64,000 nt of DNA from Candidatus Thiodictyon syntrophicum (GCF_002813775.1 NZ_CP020370.1:5295501-5359500), one strand, 5' to 3'; counted from the stretch's first letter, positions 53,953-63,143 are shown. Notes: generated by a model not told the origin, from the sequence alone. Program-made: numbers and translations.

Positions 53953-54287
53953 GGGGGCCTCTTGGATGTTTGCTCTGCACGATGGTAAGGGTAGCCCAGG
54001 TCTGACACGGTTTGCATCCCATTCCGAGATAACCCGGCGCCGCCGATGGCGCCACACCGGGCCGCGGTGGTGACGTCACGCGGCGCGGCGCGCCCGCCCC
54101 GCCACGGGTTGCTTCAGCAGCACCCGAACCAAACACGAAGTGGAGCGGTCGGTCGCGGCGACCGGGCCGCGGGAGTTTCGGTCCCAGGTCGTTCCATTTT
54201 GCGGACTTACCCCCATTCTTGCTAACGGATCATGTTCGACCGCCGCGGGTTCAGCACCCGGAAGACCGTAACCACAGGGCCCTATCC
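53953..54287. promoter_or_regulatory. Divergent HTH-regulator/folE intergenic region
   Basis: 335 bp between divergent genes. It contains a dyad-like GTGACGTCACG (about 54069-54079) and otherwise GC-rich unstructured sequence. Promoters for both genes are expected here; none can be named with confidence. No coding frame is supported. Confidence 0.3.
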
Positions 54288-54926
54288 ATGTCCGAAAAAC
54301 CTAAGCTGTCTAAGGTCCTTGCCGAGGCACGCTACGCGGCCACCTTCGAGGCCGAGTCCGAAGAAGAGGTCTACGACCGTAAGAAGGAGGCCCTGGTACG
54401 CTCCATGCTTCAGGAGATCGGCGAGGACCCCGACCGGGAAGGTCTGCGCCGCACCCCGTTGCGCGTGGCCAAGGCGATGGACTTCCTGACCAGCGGCTAT
54501 CAGCTCTCGGCCGCAGAGATCATCAAGAAGGCACTGTTCGTTGAGGACGTGAAAGAGATGGTGGTGATCCGCGACATCGAGTTCTACTCCATGTGCGAGC
54601 ACCACATGCTGCCCTTCTTTGGTCATGCCCACGTCGGCTATCTGCCCAACGGCAAGGTGGTCGGCCTGTCCAAGGTCGCCCGGGTGGTCGACTGCTTCGC
54701 CCGCCGCCTCCAGGTCCAGGAGCGCCTCACCAACCAGGTAGCCGACGCCCTGATCGAGCACCTGGGCGCCCATGGTGTGGCCGTGGTCATGGAGGCAAGT
54801 CACACCTGCATGATGATGCGCGGGGTCCAGAAGCAGCGCAGCACCACCGTCTCCAGCGCCATGCGCGGGTCCTTCGAGACCAACCAACTCACCCGCGCCG
54901 AGTTCATGTCCTTCATCCGCGCCTGA
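54288..54926 (+). CDS. folE: GTP cyclohydrolase I
   Basis: 212 residues from the ATG at 54288. Conserved type I motifs: [20 protein letters not shown], zinc Cys/His in [45 protein letters not shown] and the second Cys in [14 protein letters not shown]. Catalytic His are present (EHHML, ASHTC). It opens the GTP ring to dihydroneopterin triphosphate for folate. It is monocistronic. Confidence 0.96.
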   Translation: MSEKPKLSKVLAEARYAATFEAESEEEVYDRKKEALVRSMLQEIGEDPDREGLRRTPLRVAKAMDFLTSGYQLSAAEIIKKALFVEDVKEMVVIRDIEFYSMCEHHMLPFFGHAHVGYLPNGKVVGLSKVARVVDCFARRLQVQERLTNQVADALIEHLGAHGVAVVMEASHTCMMMRGVQKQRSTTVSSAMRGSFETNQLTRAEFMSFIRA

Positions 54927-55320
54927 GCGGCGTCGTGCCGCCGACAGCGGCAGCACCCGGTGGGGACCTCGGTTACCGCTCGACGAAGCGATCCAGGACC
55001 GCCACCCGCCCGGGCTGAGACTCGCGCAGCGCGCCGATCTGCCGGTACAGCACGGCGGATGCCGCCTTAATCGTCGTTCCGGTCAGCCGTGGCCTATGGT
55101 GAACCGGAGGTCGAGGCTTCAGCCGGTGGCGGCCTCTGACGCATCCTCGTGGAACTGCGTCGGCGTCGGCACCGCCGACCGGCTAAAGCCTCGGCCTCCA
55201 GTTCGGGGGATCGCCCGGGAGGTTGTCGACCCAGGGGGCGTCGGGGTCGCACCCGACCGGCACCGCGCGCCGCTGCCGCGCTAGAATGCCCACCCGCCCC
55301 CAGTCCCGGAATCCGCCCAT
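54927..55320. repeat. Intergenic region with a long imperfect inverted repeat
   Basis: GGAGGTCGAGGCTTCAGCCG (about 55107-55126) is matched in inverse by CCGGCTAAAGCCTCGGCCTC (about 55179-55198). Arms are near 28 bases with a few mismatches and a 50-base loop. A short minus-strand frame ending at 54973 (LYRQIGALRESQPGRVAVLD, then RFVER) may be the tail of a lost gene. Otherwise nothing. Confidence 0.5.
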
Positions 55321-56799
55321 TTGAACCCGCTCAAGCGCCTCGCCTCCCAGACCGCCATCTACGGGGTCAGCAGTGTCCTGGGACGCTTCCTCAACTACCT
55401 GCTGGTACCGCTGCTGACCTACACCTTCGCCCCGGCGCAGTATGGTGTGGTAGCGGAGTTCTATGCCTACATGGGCTTTCTGGCGGTGCTTCTCACCTTC
55501 GGGCTGGAGACCGGGTATTTTCGCTTCCGCGCCGGCGGCGAGCAGGCGCCGGCCGTGGTCTACGCCACCGCCCTGCGGGTCATGCTGGTCGCGAACCTCG
55601 CCTTTCTGCTCGGCGCCTGGCTGCTGCGCCAGCCGGCCGCGGATCTGCTGCGCCACCCGCTGCACCCCGAGTACATCTGGTGGTGCGCCGCCATCCTGGC
55701 CTTCGACTCCATCGGTGCCATCGCCTTCGCACGCCTGCGGGCGGAGAACCGGGCGGTCCGCTTTGCCCTGATCAAGGTGCTCGAGATCGCGCTGAACGTG
55801 GGGCTCAACCTCTTCTTCATCCTGGGGCTCAAGGCGGCCTTCGAGACCGACCCCGGCTCCGTGCCCGGCCGCCTGTGGGACCCCGCCATCGGGATCGGCT
55901 ATGTGTTCATCGCCAACCTAGCGGCGAGCCTGCTCAAGCTCCTCATGCTGGCACCCCAGTTCCGGGGTGGGCTGGCCGGGTTCGATTCCGCCCTCTTGCG
56001 CCGCCTGATCCGCTATTCCCTGCCGATGGTGATCATCGGCCTGGCGGGCATCGTCAATGAGATGCTGGACCGGGCGGCGCTCAAGTACCTGCTGCCCTAT
56101 GACGACACCACCAACATGGCGCAACTCGGCATCTACAGCGCCTGCTACAAACTCTCGATCCTGATGACGCTCTTCATCCAGGCCTTCCGCTATGCCGGCG
56201 AGCCCTTCTTCTTCGCCTATGCCAGGCACGAGGACGCCCGCCGCGTCTATGCCATCGTGCTCAACTGGTTCGTCATCTGCTGCGTCTTCCTCTTTCTCCT
56301 GGTCACCCTGTTCCTGGACGTCTTCCAGTATTTCGTCGGCGCGGCCTATCGGGAGGGGCTCACCGTGGTCCCGGTGCTGCTGTTCGCCAACCTGCTGCTC
56401 GGCATCTATGTGAACCTCTCCATCTGGTACAAGCTCACCGATCGGACCCTGCTGGGGGCCGCGGTCTCACTCATCGGCGCGGCCATCACCGTCGGCGTGC
56501 TGCTCACCCTGATCCCGCGCTACGGCTATGCCGGAGCGGCCTGGGCGCACCTCGCCTGCTACAGCGCCATGGTCGTGATCTCATACCTGCTGGGGCGGCG
56601 TTACTATCCGGTCCCCTACGACCTCAAGCGAGTCTTCGGGTATCTGGCCCTGGGGCTCGGGCTCTACGGGGCGAGCCGGGTCCTGGTGGACGCTCTGGGC
56701 TTCCCGCCGGCGCTCGTGGGGCTCGCACTGATGGTCCTGTTCTTCGCGCTGGTGTTCGCCGTTGACGGGCGGGCGCTGATCCGCCGCCGCGGGACTTGA
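55321..56799 (+). CDS. Wzx-like polysaccharide flippase (MOP superfamily)
   Basis: 492 residues from a TTG at 55321, with 12-14 membrane helices. The start LASQTAIYGVSSVLGRFLNYLLVPLLTYTFAPAQYGVVAEFYAY is a classical Wzx/PST beginning. A central RYSLPMVIIGLAGIVNEMLDRAALKYLLP and the C-terminal YGYAGAAWAHLACYSAMVVISYLLGRRYYPVPYD repeat the fold. It probably flips lipid-linked sugars for O-antigen, capsule or exopolysaccharide. No glycosyltransferases are adjacent, which is unusual for such a gene. Confidence 0.88.
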   Translation: MNPLKRLASQTAIYGVSSVLGRFLNYLLVPLLTYTFAPAQYGVVAEFYAYMGFLAVLLTFGLETGYFRFRAGGEQAPAVVYATALRVMLVANLAFLLGAWLLRQPAADLLRHPLHPEYIWWCAAILAFDSIGAIAFARLRAENRAVRFALIKVLEIALNVGLNLFFILGLKAAFETDPGSVPGRLWDPAIGIGYVFIANLAASLLKLLMLAPQFRGGLAGFDSALLRRLIRYSLPMVIIGLAGIVNEMLDRAALKYLLPYDDTTNMAQLGIYSACYKLSILMTLFIQAFRYAGEPFFFAYARHEDARRVYAIVLNWFVICCVFLFLLVTLFLDVFQYFVGAAYREGLTVVPVLLFANLLLGIYVNLSIWYKLTDRTLLGAAVSLIGAAITVGVLLTLIPRYGYAGAAWAHLACYSAMVVISYLLGRRYYPVPYDLKRVFGYLALGLGLYGASRVLVDALGFPPALVGLALMVLFFALVFAVDGRALIRRRGT

Positions 56800-56825
56800 G
56801 GCCCGGCGCGGATGCGCTATGCTGA

Positions 56826-56984
56826 CCCGAATACGCTGACCGGCGCCCGGTCGGGACCCTGGCGACCCTCTACCCGGATGACTCGCTCGTCCGCCTGGCG
56901 ACCCGCCGCGGCGTGCTGGTGATGGGCATGGGCGACGAGACCATGGATATACTCAATCCCCAGGCGCTGGGGGCCGATGGTTGA
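56826..56984 (+). pseudogene. Possible C-terminal gene fragment
   Basis: A 52-codon open frame without a start codon. Its second half (YPDDSLVRLATRRGVLVMGM, then GDETMDILNPQALGADG) looks like real protein. The family is not recognised. It is probably the tail of a decayed gene between the flippase and the lipoprotein operon. Confidence 0.25.
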
Positions 56985-56998
56985 GCCTTGGCGGTATC

Positions 56999-57721
56999 CT
57001 AAACGCCTGTGCGGCCCTGCGTCGGGGCCAAACTCCGCGCGCAGCGGTCGGCGGCAGTCTGCATCACCTCCTTGAGCCGCTGCCCCCCGTTGACCTGAAA
57101 ATCGTGGCGATCGATCTGGAGTGCCGGATCAGGCGTGAGGGAAGAAACTGCGCAGGCGTTCTGCCACAGAATCACCCCCGTGGGGCTAAGGATGCGCGCA
57201 TGGGCCTGGAGTATGTACTGGTAGGTCGCCCACGCCAGTGGCCGATAGGCCAGCAGGTTGATATCGGTTGCGACTTCCAAGGTATAACGGCCCGGGGCCT
57301 GGACCTTTCCTGCCGCGGCCGTTCCGGAACGCAACTGCGTAACCAAATCCAGGTTCAATGACAGCTCTTTGCCAAGAATATCCCGCAACGATGAAGCGAT
57401 CAGTTCGCTCGGACTCGGCGGCGTCGACGGCCGCCCTTCAGGGCGCGTCAGGGCATCCGTTGCAGCGGTTAAACCAACTGCAATGATCGCTTCGGCCGGG
57501 CTCGTTGCAGTGGCGATCGATGACCTTCCCACGCCACCCGCAGTCATCACGTTCAGCGGTGGCCCCGTCATTGCGATGACGGCAATTTTCTCGGCTTTAA
57601 GATTCACCGGCAACCCACTCCCGTCCGGCTTCACCGGGGATACCCCGGTGCAGCCGGACAGCAGGGCGAGGGTAAACGCCGTCAACCTCAGGCTTGCGTG
57701 CATCTTCATTGCCTTATTCAT
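56999..57721 (-). CDS. Lipoprotein of the RCC1/Lon-like operon
   Basis: 240 residues. The signal ends in the lipobox LALLSGC (Cys near 24), so it should be lipidated and probably sits in the outer membrane. The mature start has KIAVIAMTGPPLNVMTAGGVGRSSI, then SPSELIASSLRDILGKELSLNLDLV, APGRYTLEVATDINLLAYRPLAWATYQYILQAHARILSPTGVILWQNACAVSS. The layout resembles lipoproteins that form small beta-domains with a final helix (RLKEVMQTAADRCARSL). It is the last gene of a five-gene leftward operon, 19 bp after the RCC1 gene. Unknown function. Confidence 0.75.
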   Translation of the reverse strand: MNKAMKMHASLRLTAFTLALLSGCTGVSPVKPDGSGLPVNLKAEKIAVIAMTGPPLNVMTAGGVGRSSIATATSPAEAIIAVGLTAATDALTRPEGRPSTPPSPSELIASSLRDILGKELSLNLDLVTQLRSGTAAAGKVQAPGRYTLEVATDINLLAYRPLAWATYQYILQAHARILSPTGVILWQNACAVSSLTPDPALQIDRHDFQVNGGQRLKEVMQTAADRCARSLAPTQGRTGV

Positions 57722-57740
57722 CGTCCAACGATTGGATTGT

Positions 57741-59984
57741 TTAGGGGGCCACCACGACCACCCGTACCGGGCTGCGGCGCTCGCTGCTGGTGCCGTCGCC
57801 GAGCTGGCGGCGCAGGTTGCGCCCCCAGGTCCAGAGGCTGCCGTCGGTCTTGCGGGCCAGGCTGTGGTTCATGCCGACCGCCGCCGCCGCGACGGCGCTC
57901 AGGACCCGGGTCGGAATCGACCGATCGGTGTTGGTGCCGTCGCCGAGCTGGCCGTGCTCATTGTCCCCCCAGGCCCAGAGGGTAGCGTCGGTCTTCAGGG
58001 CCAGGGTGTGGTACCAGGCGCTGGTCACGGCCTTGACCCCGGTCAGGACCTGGACCGGACTCGCGCGATCCGTGGTGGTGCCGTCGCCGAGCTGGCCATA
58101 GGCGTTGTGCCCCCAGGCCCAGAGGCTGCCGTCGGTCTTCAGCGCCAGGCTGTGCCCCCAGCCGACCGCGACGGCCGCGACCTCGGTGAGGATCAGGCCC
58201 GGGGTCGGCTGATCCGTGGTCGAGCCGTCGCCGAGCTGGCCATATTTGTTCCAGCCCCAGGTCCAGAGGCTGCCGTCGGTCTTGAGCGCCAGGCTATGGC
58301 CGGAACCCGCCGCTACGGCCGCGACACCGCTCAGAACCTCGACGGGGCTTGAGCGATCCGTGGTCGTGCCGTCGCCGAGCTGGCCATCCCAGTTATTCCC
58401 CCAGGCCAGCAGGCGACCGTCGGTGGTGACGGCCAGGGTGTGGTAGGTCCCGGCCGCCACGACCGCCACGCCGTCCAGGACTTGCACCGGACTCGGACGT
58501 TTGGTGGTGGTGCCGTCGCCGAGTTGGCCGTAGCGGTTCCAGCCCCAGGCCCAGAGGCTGTCGTCGGTCTGGATGGCGAGACCATGCCGCCAGCCGGCCG
58601 CCACGGCCAGGGCCCGGCCGCGGATCTGGACGCGCCGCACGCCGGCCTCGGGTGGATCATCGGCGTTCTGCCCCCAGACCCAGAGTACGCCGTCGGTGCC
58701 GATGGCCAGACTGCGGTACTCGCCCGCGGCAATCCGCTGCAGGTCGTGGGGATTGTCGGGCGGGAGCAGGATCCGGACGGGACTCAGGCAGGCGGTGGTT
58801 CGCCCATTACCAAGTTGGCCCTTCTCGTTGGCCCCCCAGGCCCAGAGGTCGCCCTGGGTGTCGATGGTCAGGGTGTGATGGGCCCCGGCGGCCACGGCCG
58901 CCACCCCGGTGCGGACCAGGATCGGACTGGCGCGATCCGTCGTGGTCCCGTCGCCGAGCTCGCCATGCTGGTTCCACCCCCAGGCCCACAGGCTGCCATC
59001 GGTCTTGATGGCCAGGCTGTGGTTCAGACCGGCCGCCAGCGCCGCGACCTCGGTCGTAACCTGGACCGGACCGAGGCGATCCGTGGTGGTGCCATCGCCG
59101 AGCTGACCAAAGCCATTCACCCCCCAGGCCCAGAGACTGCCGTCGGTCTTGAGCGCCAGGGTGTGCCAGGCGCCGGCGGCAACGCCCGCCACCCCCGCGG
59201 CCAAGACCTGCACCGGAGCATGCCGATCCGTGGTCGTACCGTCACCGAGTTGGCCGGATTCGTTGATCCCCCAGGCCCACAGGCTGCCGTCGGTCTTGCG
59301 CGCCAGGCTGTGCCAACCGCTGGCGGCCACGGCCGCCACCCCGGTCAGCACCTGGACCGGTGCCAGTCGATCCGTGGTCGTGCCGTCCCCGAGCTGGCCC
59401 TTCTCATTGGCCCCCCAGGCCCAGAGGCGGCCGTCGGCCTTCAGGGCCAGGGTATGATGGGCGCCCACCGCCACGGCCGTGACCCCGGTCAGGACCTGGA
59501 CCGGTGTCAGGCGGTCGACCCCGGTCCCGTCACCGAGTTCGCCACTGCGGTTCACCCCCCAGGCCCATAGACTGCCGTCGGTCTTCAGCGCCAGGGTATG
59601 CAGCGCACCGGCGGCCACGGCCGTGCCCCCGGTCAGGACCTGGACCGGCGTCAGGCGGTCGGTGTGGGTGCCGTCGCCGAGTTGGCCCCGCTCGTTGGCC
59701 CCCCAGGCCCACAGACCCCCGTCGGACGCAATGGTGAAGCCGTGTCCGTACCCGCCGGCAACCCGCTGCATACGCAGGTCGCCGACCGCCGCGACTGCGG
59801 GCGGCGCGGACGGCACCGGCTCGGGTTCGACCCCGGCAACCGGGGTGGTCCCGGGCGGCACCGGTGACTCCGGCGCCTGGGTGTGACCGGGCGAGAGGTT
59901 CAGAAGCAGCACGAGAGCGTAGGCCAGTCGCGCGATCCTGGGGTTCCTCGGTCGGCAATGATGGCGCGCGGGGCGGATCTTCAT
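57741..59984 (-). CDS. Secreted 14-repeat RCC1 (double beta-propeller) protein
   Basis: 747 residues from the ATG at 59984; longer frames extend into the upstream gene. The signal peptide (RIARLAYALVLLLNLSPGHTQA) is followed by a Pro-rich linker, then 14 RCC1 units of about 47 residues with the core G-S-L-W-A-W-G-x-N-x-x-G-Q-L-G-D-G-T-T-T-D-R-x-x-P-V-Q-V-L-T. Units 7 and 8 diverge (GNGRTTACLSPVRILLP; WVWGQNADDPPEAG), which splits the protein into two seven-bladed propellers. Such proteins bind partner proteins or surfaces; no catalytic site is seen. It starts 26 bp after the Lon-like gene and is followed after 19 bp by a lipoprotein gene. The ligand is unknown. Confidence 0.88.
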   Translation of the reverse strand: MKIRPARHHCRPRNPRIARLAYALVLLLNLSPGHTQAPESPVPPGTTPVAGVEPEPVPSAPPAVAAVGDLRMQRVAGGYGHGFTIASDGGLWAWGANERGQLGDGTHTDRLTPVQVLTGGTAVAAGALHTLALKTDGSLWAWGVNRSGELGDGTGVDRLTPVQVLTGVTAVAVGAHHTLALKADGRLWAWGANEKGQLGDGTTTDRLAPVQVLTGVAAVAASGWHSLARKTDGSLWAWGINESGQLGDGTTTDRHAPVQVLAAGVAGVAAGAWHTLALKTDGSLWAWGVNGFGQLGDGTTTDRLGPVQVTTEVAALAAGLNHSLAIKTDGSLWAWGWNQHGELGDGTTTDRASPILVRTGVAAVAAGAHHTLTIDTQGDLWAWGANEKGQLGNGRTTACLSPVRILLPPDNPHDLQRIAAGEYRSLAIGTDGVLWVWGQNADDPPEAGVRRVQIRGRALAVAAGWRHGLAIQTDDSLWAWGWNRYGQLGDGTTTKRPSPVQVLDGVAVVAAGTYHTLAVTTDGRLLAWGNNWDGQLGDGTTTDRSSPVEVLSGVAAVAAGSGHSLALKTDGSLWTWGWNKYGQLGDGSTTDQPTPGLILTEVAAVAVGWGHSLALKTDGSLWAWGHNAYGQLGDGTTTDRASPVQVLTGVKAVTSAWYHTLALKTDATLWAWGDNEHGQLGDGTNTDRSIPTRVLSAVAAAAVGMNHSLARKTDGSLWTWGRNLRRQLGDGTSSERRSPVRVVVVAP

Positions 59985-60010
59985 GGTGCTGTTCCTGATA
60001 CCCGGATGCT

Positions 60011-61276
60011 TCACTGGTGATCGCCGCACACCGCGAACTCCTCGGCCGCGACGTCCAGAAACTCTCTGAGAACAGGCTGGGTCGCGCCGTCCGGAGCCGG
60101 CAGCGGCGCGCGCGTGAGCACGGCAAAAAAGCGCCCCTGCGCCGGGCGGCCGAAGGGGGGGTTGATCCGCGCGGGGAGCGTCAGCGGCAGCCGCTGGTCC
60201 TTCTGCACCAGCCAGGGCCTGGGGTCCGACCGCAGATCCTCGAACACCTGGCCCGGTGCATCGAAATAATAGACATAGAGCCAACCGGCCGCGCCGGGCC
60301 TGACCTCCAGCGAAATCGCATCGGCTGCGGCGAGACAGGTGCCGCTCGGACAGTGGCGCGGGGAGCGATCACCGTTGCGGTGTGCCACGCTGCAGTCGGC
60401 CCTGAAGGTCACCGGCAGCGACCCCCAGCAGCGCTCGATGACGGCGGGGTCCGAGGACAGGCGCGAGCAAGGTCCGGACAGCATGGCATAGAGGATCAGC
60501 AGGCCGCCGATCAGGAGCGTCACCAGGGCTGCCGCCAACCGGGGCTTGCGCCAACCGGGGCGCAGGACGGGTTTGCGCCAGTTGAGGGCACCGACGATCG
60601 CTCGACGGCGACTGCCCAACCAGCCGCGCCAAGGCGATCCAAACGGGACTGGACCCGGCTCGCAACGCGCCTCCGGGGGCCAGTCCGACCCCATCTCCGC
60701 CAGGGCCGCCACCCCCACGCACTGGAGACCTGACGCGATCAAGCCGTGCAGCAGGCGCTGCTCCTCACTGGTCAGGGCCGCCAGATTCTCCCGCGCCAGG
60801 ACCAGCAGCGGGGCCGCGTGGGGTCGCTGTGCCAGCGCGTGCGCCAGCGCCGCGAGCTTCTCGGCCATTCGCCCGACCGGGACGACCGCGCCGTCGCGCT
60901 TGACCTGGCCACTGGCGATCAAAGTCCGGCCCGCGAGCCGCGGGAGGCAGCCGCGGGCCAGCTTGTCCGCGAGCACGAGCGCCAGGGTGTAGCTCGCGCC
61001 GCAGACCTGGGACCCGTCGGCCACCACCAGTTCCACCATGAGCTGGCCGTCGGGGACCGCCGACCGACAGCCGCCGCACAGGCGTTCGGTCCGGATGGCG
61101 GCCTCGATCTCCTCGTCCTTGCGCAGTTCATGGGCCGTGGGGCCAGCCAGGGTCATCCGCGTGTAGTACCCCGGCTGACCCCAATCGATGACGCGCACCG
61201 CCGCCAGGCCGTGCTCGCGGTTGCCGGCCAGCGGGAAATGGACCAAGGCGTGGCGCGGCCCCGGCTCCCTGGTCAC
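60011..61276 (-). CDS. Membrane protein with Lon-protease-like and DUF4384-like domains
   Basis: 421 residues from a GTG at 61276 that overlaps the upstream stop (GTGA). The N-terminal half resembles the Lon (S16) proteolytic fold: VADGSQVCGASYTLALVLADKLA, then RTLIASGQVKRDGAVVPVGRMAEKLAAL, then APLLVLARENLAAL. These line up with the Lon segments around the catalytic Ser and the G-x-V-x-P-V-G-x-x-x-E-K-L Lys. The Ser position carries VCG, so a Cys may replace it or activity may be lost. A membrane helix (RLAAALVTLLIGGLLILYAML) is near 250-275. The outer part AISLEVRPGAAGWLYVYYFDAPGQVFEDL looks like DUF4384. Assignments are by eye and remote. It is third in the operon. Confidence 0.55.
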   Translation of the reverse strand: MTREPGPRHALVHFPLAGNREHGLAAVRVIDWGQPGYYTRMTLAGPTAHELRKDEEIEAAIRTERLCGGCRSAVPDGQLMVELVVADGSQVCGASYTLALVLADKLARGCLPRLAGRTLIASGQVKRDGAVVPVGRMAEKLAALAHALAQRPHAAPLLVLARENLAALTSEEQRLLHGLIASGLQCVGVAALAEMGSDWPPEARCEPGPVPFGSPWRGWLGSRRRAIVGALNWRKPVLRPGWRKPRLAAALVTLLIGGLLILYAMLSGPCSRLSSDPAVIERCWGSLPVTFRADCSVAHRNGDRSPRHCPSGTCLAAADAISLEVRPGAAGWLYVYYFDAPGQVFEDLRSDPRPWLVQKDQRLPLTLPARINPPFGRPAQGRFFAVLTRAPLPAPDGATQPVLREFLDVAAEEFAVCGDHQ

Positions 61277-61821
61277 TGCGGGACCAATTCCAGACGGACG
61301 CGATGGACCCGTTGCCACAGGGGTTCGTCGCGTTGCCAAAAGCCCACCAGCTCACCGTAGGCATCCGGGTGTCCGGCCAGCCAGACCAGGCCCTCGCTAT
61401 CGACGAGTTGGAAGCCTCCGGGGGTCGTGACGATGAGCGCCGGCGCGACCGCCACGGTAATGCGCCAGGCCTGGCCATCCAGGTCGGCCGGGATCAAGGC
61501 GACGCTGTAGTGCTCCCCCACCAGGTGCAGGGGGCCGACCGCGGGGGTCTCGTCCGCCGCCGCCAGCAACTGGAGCGGCTGAGGGCCCAACCCCTGCACC
61601 TGCCAGGCGGCCAGTGAGCGCGCCCGCTCGCGGTGGCGCAGCCACGCCAGGCGGTCACGCGTGACGGACGAGCGGGCCAACAGGCGGCGCTGCGGCGGCG
61701 TCAAGGGCGCTCGAGCGTGCAGCACCGCCCCCAGGCGCTCGTCGTCAAGCCGCTGGGTGTCGTCGGGGTCCGCCGCCGCAATGGCATCGAGGACGTCTTG
61801 GATCAGTCGGCCCTTGTTCAT
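61273..61821 (-). CDS. Unknown soluble protein of the RCC1/Lon-like operon
   Basis: 182 residues: MNKGRLIQDVLDAIAAADPD, a helical start with LTPPQRRLLARSSVTRDRLAWLRHRERARSLAAWQVQGLGPQ, then a beta-rich half (GPLHLVGEHYSVALIPADLDGQAWRITVAVAPALIVTTPGGFQLVDSEGLVWLAG). No membrane segment and no cysteine pair. The N-terminal helical part before a beta-domain is reminiscent of anti-sigma or adaptor proteins, given the sigma-like protein encoded 11 bp upstream. That is a guess. It overlaps the next gene by four bases. Confidence 0.65.
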   Translation of the reverse strand: MNKGRLIQDVLDAIAAADPDDTQRLDDERLGAVLHARAPLTPPQRRLLARSSVTRDRLAWLRHRERARSLAAWQVQGLGPQPLQLLAAADETPAVGPLHLVGEHYSVALIPADLDGQAWRITVAVAPALIVTTPGGFQLVDSEGLVWLAGHPDAYGELVGFWQRDEPLWQRVHRVRLELVPQ

Positions 61822-61832
61822 GCTCTACTACC

Positions 61833-62783
61833 TCAGGACTCCAGATCGCGGCGCACCCAGGGGGCAATCTTGCGGACCCCGGCGGCGACGCGGTTGCGAT
61901 GGGTCTGGCGGGTATGGCCGTAGCGCTCTTGAAAGGCACGGTCGGACATGGGCGGCACCAGAACCCGGTACTCCAGGATCAGGGCGGCCCGCTCGGGTGG
62001 CGTCAGTCCCGCGGGGCTATCCGGATGATCGATGTAATAGTCGATGGTCTCACCGAGATCGTCCGGCAGTTGCGCGGCCAAGGCCGGATCATCCTGCATC
62101 TCTCCTATATCCAGGTGGGGCAGGAAGGCATAGAGATAAGCGAGTACGCCATCGACAGTGGCGATGTCGTCGAGCGCGGGGCCAGCCCCGGGGCGCTGCG
62201 ATTGCGCGAGGACGGCAGCCGCGAGCCAGGCGGGGTCCTCCAGCCGCCGCAAGGTCCAGACGCGCTCGGGACCCGTCAGGTCGACCGCCGCCCGCTCCAG
62301 GTCGCGGCGCACCCGGGCGAGCAGGCGCTGGATGCGCACCCAGTTGCGCAACCGGTGCTGCCCGGTGGGACCGTCGATCTCGAATCGCGCCTCGTAGAAA
62401 TAGTGCGACAGGGTCTGCCAGAGGATCGCCCGGGCCCGCGCATCCTCGCCCTGGCCCCAGGCGGCACAGAGCGCAGCGAGGCTGCGCGCGAGCTGCCCGG
62501 CCAGCCGCGGCGGGCTGTGGAAGAGGCGCAGGCACTGCGCCCAGCACGAATCCGCCCCGGGGCCATCCTCACCGAGCCGCGCGGCGCGGATGCGCCCCTC
62601 CAGGTCCAGGCCCACATGACGGGTGATCCAGGTCTCGACTGAGGCCGCCAGGTGCGCCGGATCGCAGCCGGCGCACCCATCGCAGATCGCATCCAGCAAG
62701 ACCTGGGCGTGGGTGACGACACAGACGCGGTGCAGCCGGCGCTTGTAGTCGCGCCATTGACCCTGCAGGAAGTCGTAAACCAT
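61833..62783 (-). CDS. Unknown helical protein with possible sigma-region-4-like C-terminus
   Basis: 316 residues from the ATG at 62783; longer frames have no support. It is mostly helical. The N-terminus has a Cys-rich patch (ICDGCAGCDPAHL). The C-terminus, AGLTPPERAALILEYRVLVPPMSDRAFQERYGHTRQTHRNRVAAGVRKIAPWV, has the spacing of a helix-turn-helix of sigma region 4 or a transcriptional activator (RAFQERYGHTRQTHRNRV). A real sigma region 2 is not evident. It is first of the five-gene leftward operon, followed after 11 bp. A regulatory role is inference. Confidence 0.55.
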   Translation of the reverse strand: MVYDFLQGQWRDYKRRLHRVCVVTHAQVLLDAICDGCAGCDPAHLAASVETWITRHVGLDLEGRIRAARLGEDGPGADSCWAQCLRLFHSPPRLAGQLARSLAALCAAWGQGEDARARAILWQTLSHYFYEARFEIDGPTGQHRLRNWVRIQRLLARVRRDLERAAVDLTGPERVWTLRRLEDPAWLAAAVLAQSQRPGAGPALDDIATVDGVLAYLYAFLPHLDIGEMQDDPALAAQLPDDLGETIDYYIDHPDSPAGLTPPERAALILEYRVLVPPMSDRAFQERYGHTRQTHRNRVAAGVRKIAPWVRRDLES

Positions 62784-63143
62784 CTGCGCAGCTCCCGTCC
62801 CGGGCGAGTGTCCGCACGGTCGCGGCGCGTGAGGCCCCGAACGGGGTGACGCCGTGCCCTGTCGACAGCAAGGGGCTATTCTCCAAGTAGTTATTTTTTC
62901 GGAGAGCACCCGCGCCCGCCATCAGAAGCGCGCTACGGACGACCGTCCTGAGGATCAGGATACCTTGCGACGCGGGGCCGTCAAGGGGGTCTTGGTCATA
63001 ATACCGGCCGCTGGCCCGAACGGCGCAGAGCGCGTGACACCGCTGGCGAGATTGGGCAAACGCAAACGATGGGTTTCGCTGCGCTCTACCCATCCTACGG
63101 GACTGGAGCAATGTCGCGAGAGCGGTACCGGCGAGCGCTCGCC
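62784..63143. repeat. Intergenic region between dsrR and the five-gene operon
   Basis: 360 bp. A GATGGGTTTCGCTGCGCTCT...ACCCATCCTACG unit (about 63067-63100) is a relative of the ATGGAGCGCAGCG palindromes. An AT-rich patch near 62880-62900 may hold the operon promoter. dsrS, which follows dsrR in Allochromatium, is not present. Confidence 0.45.

Noticed and set aside
54973-55071. Minus-strand coding fragment ending in RVAVLDRFVER
   Set aside because: Only about 33 residues without a start and with no recognised family; too little for a feature of its own.
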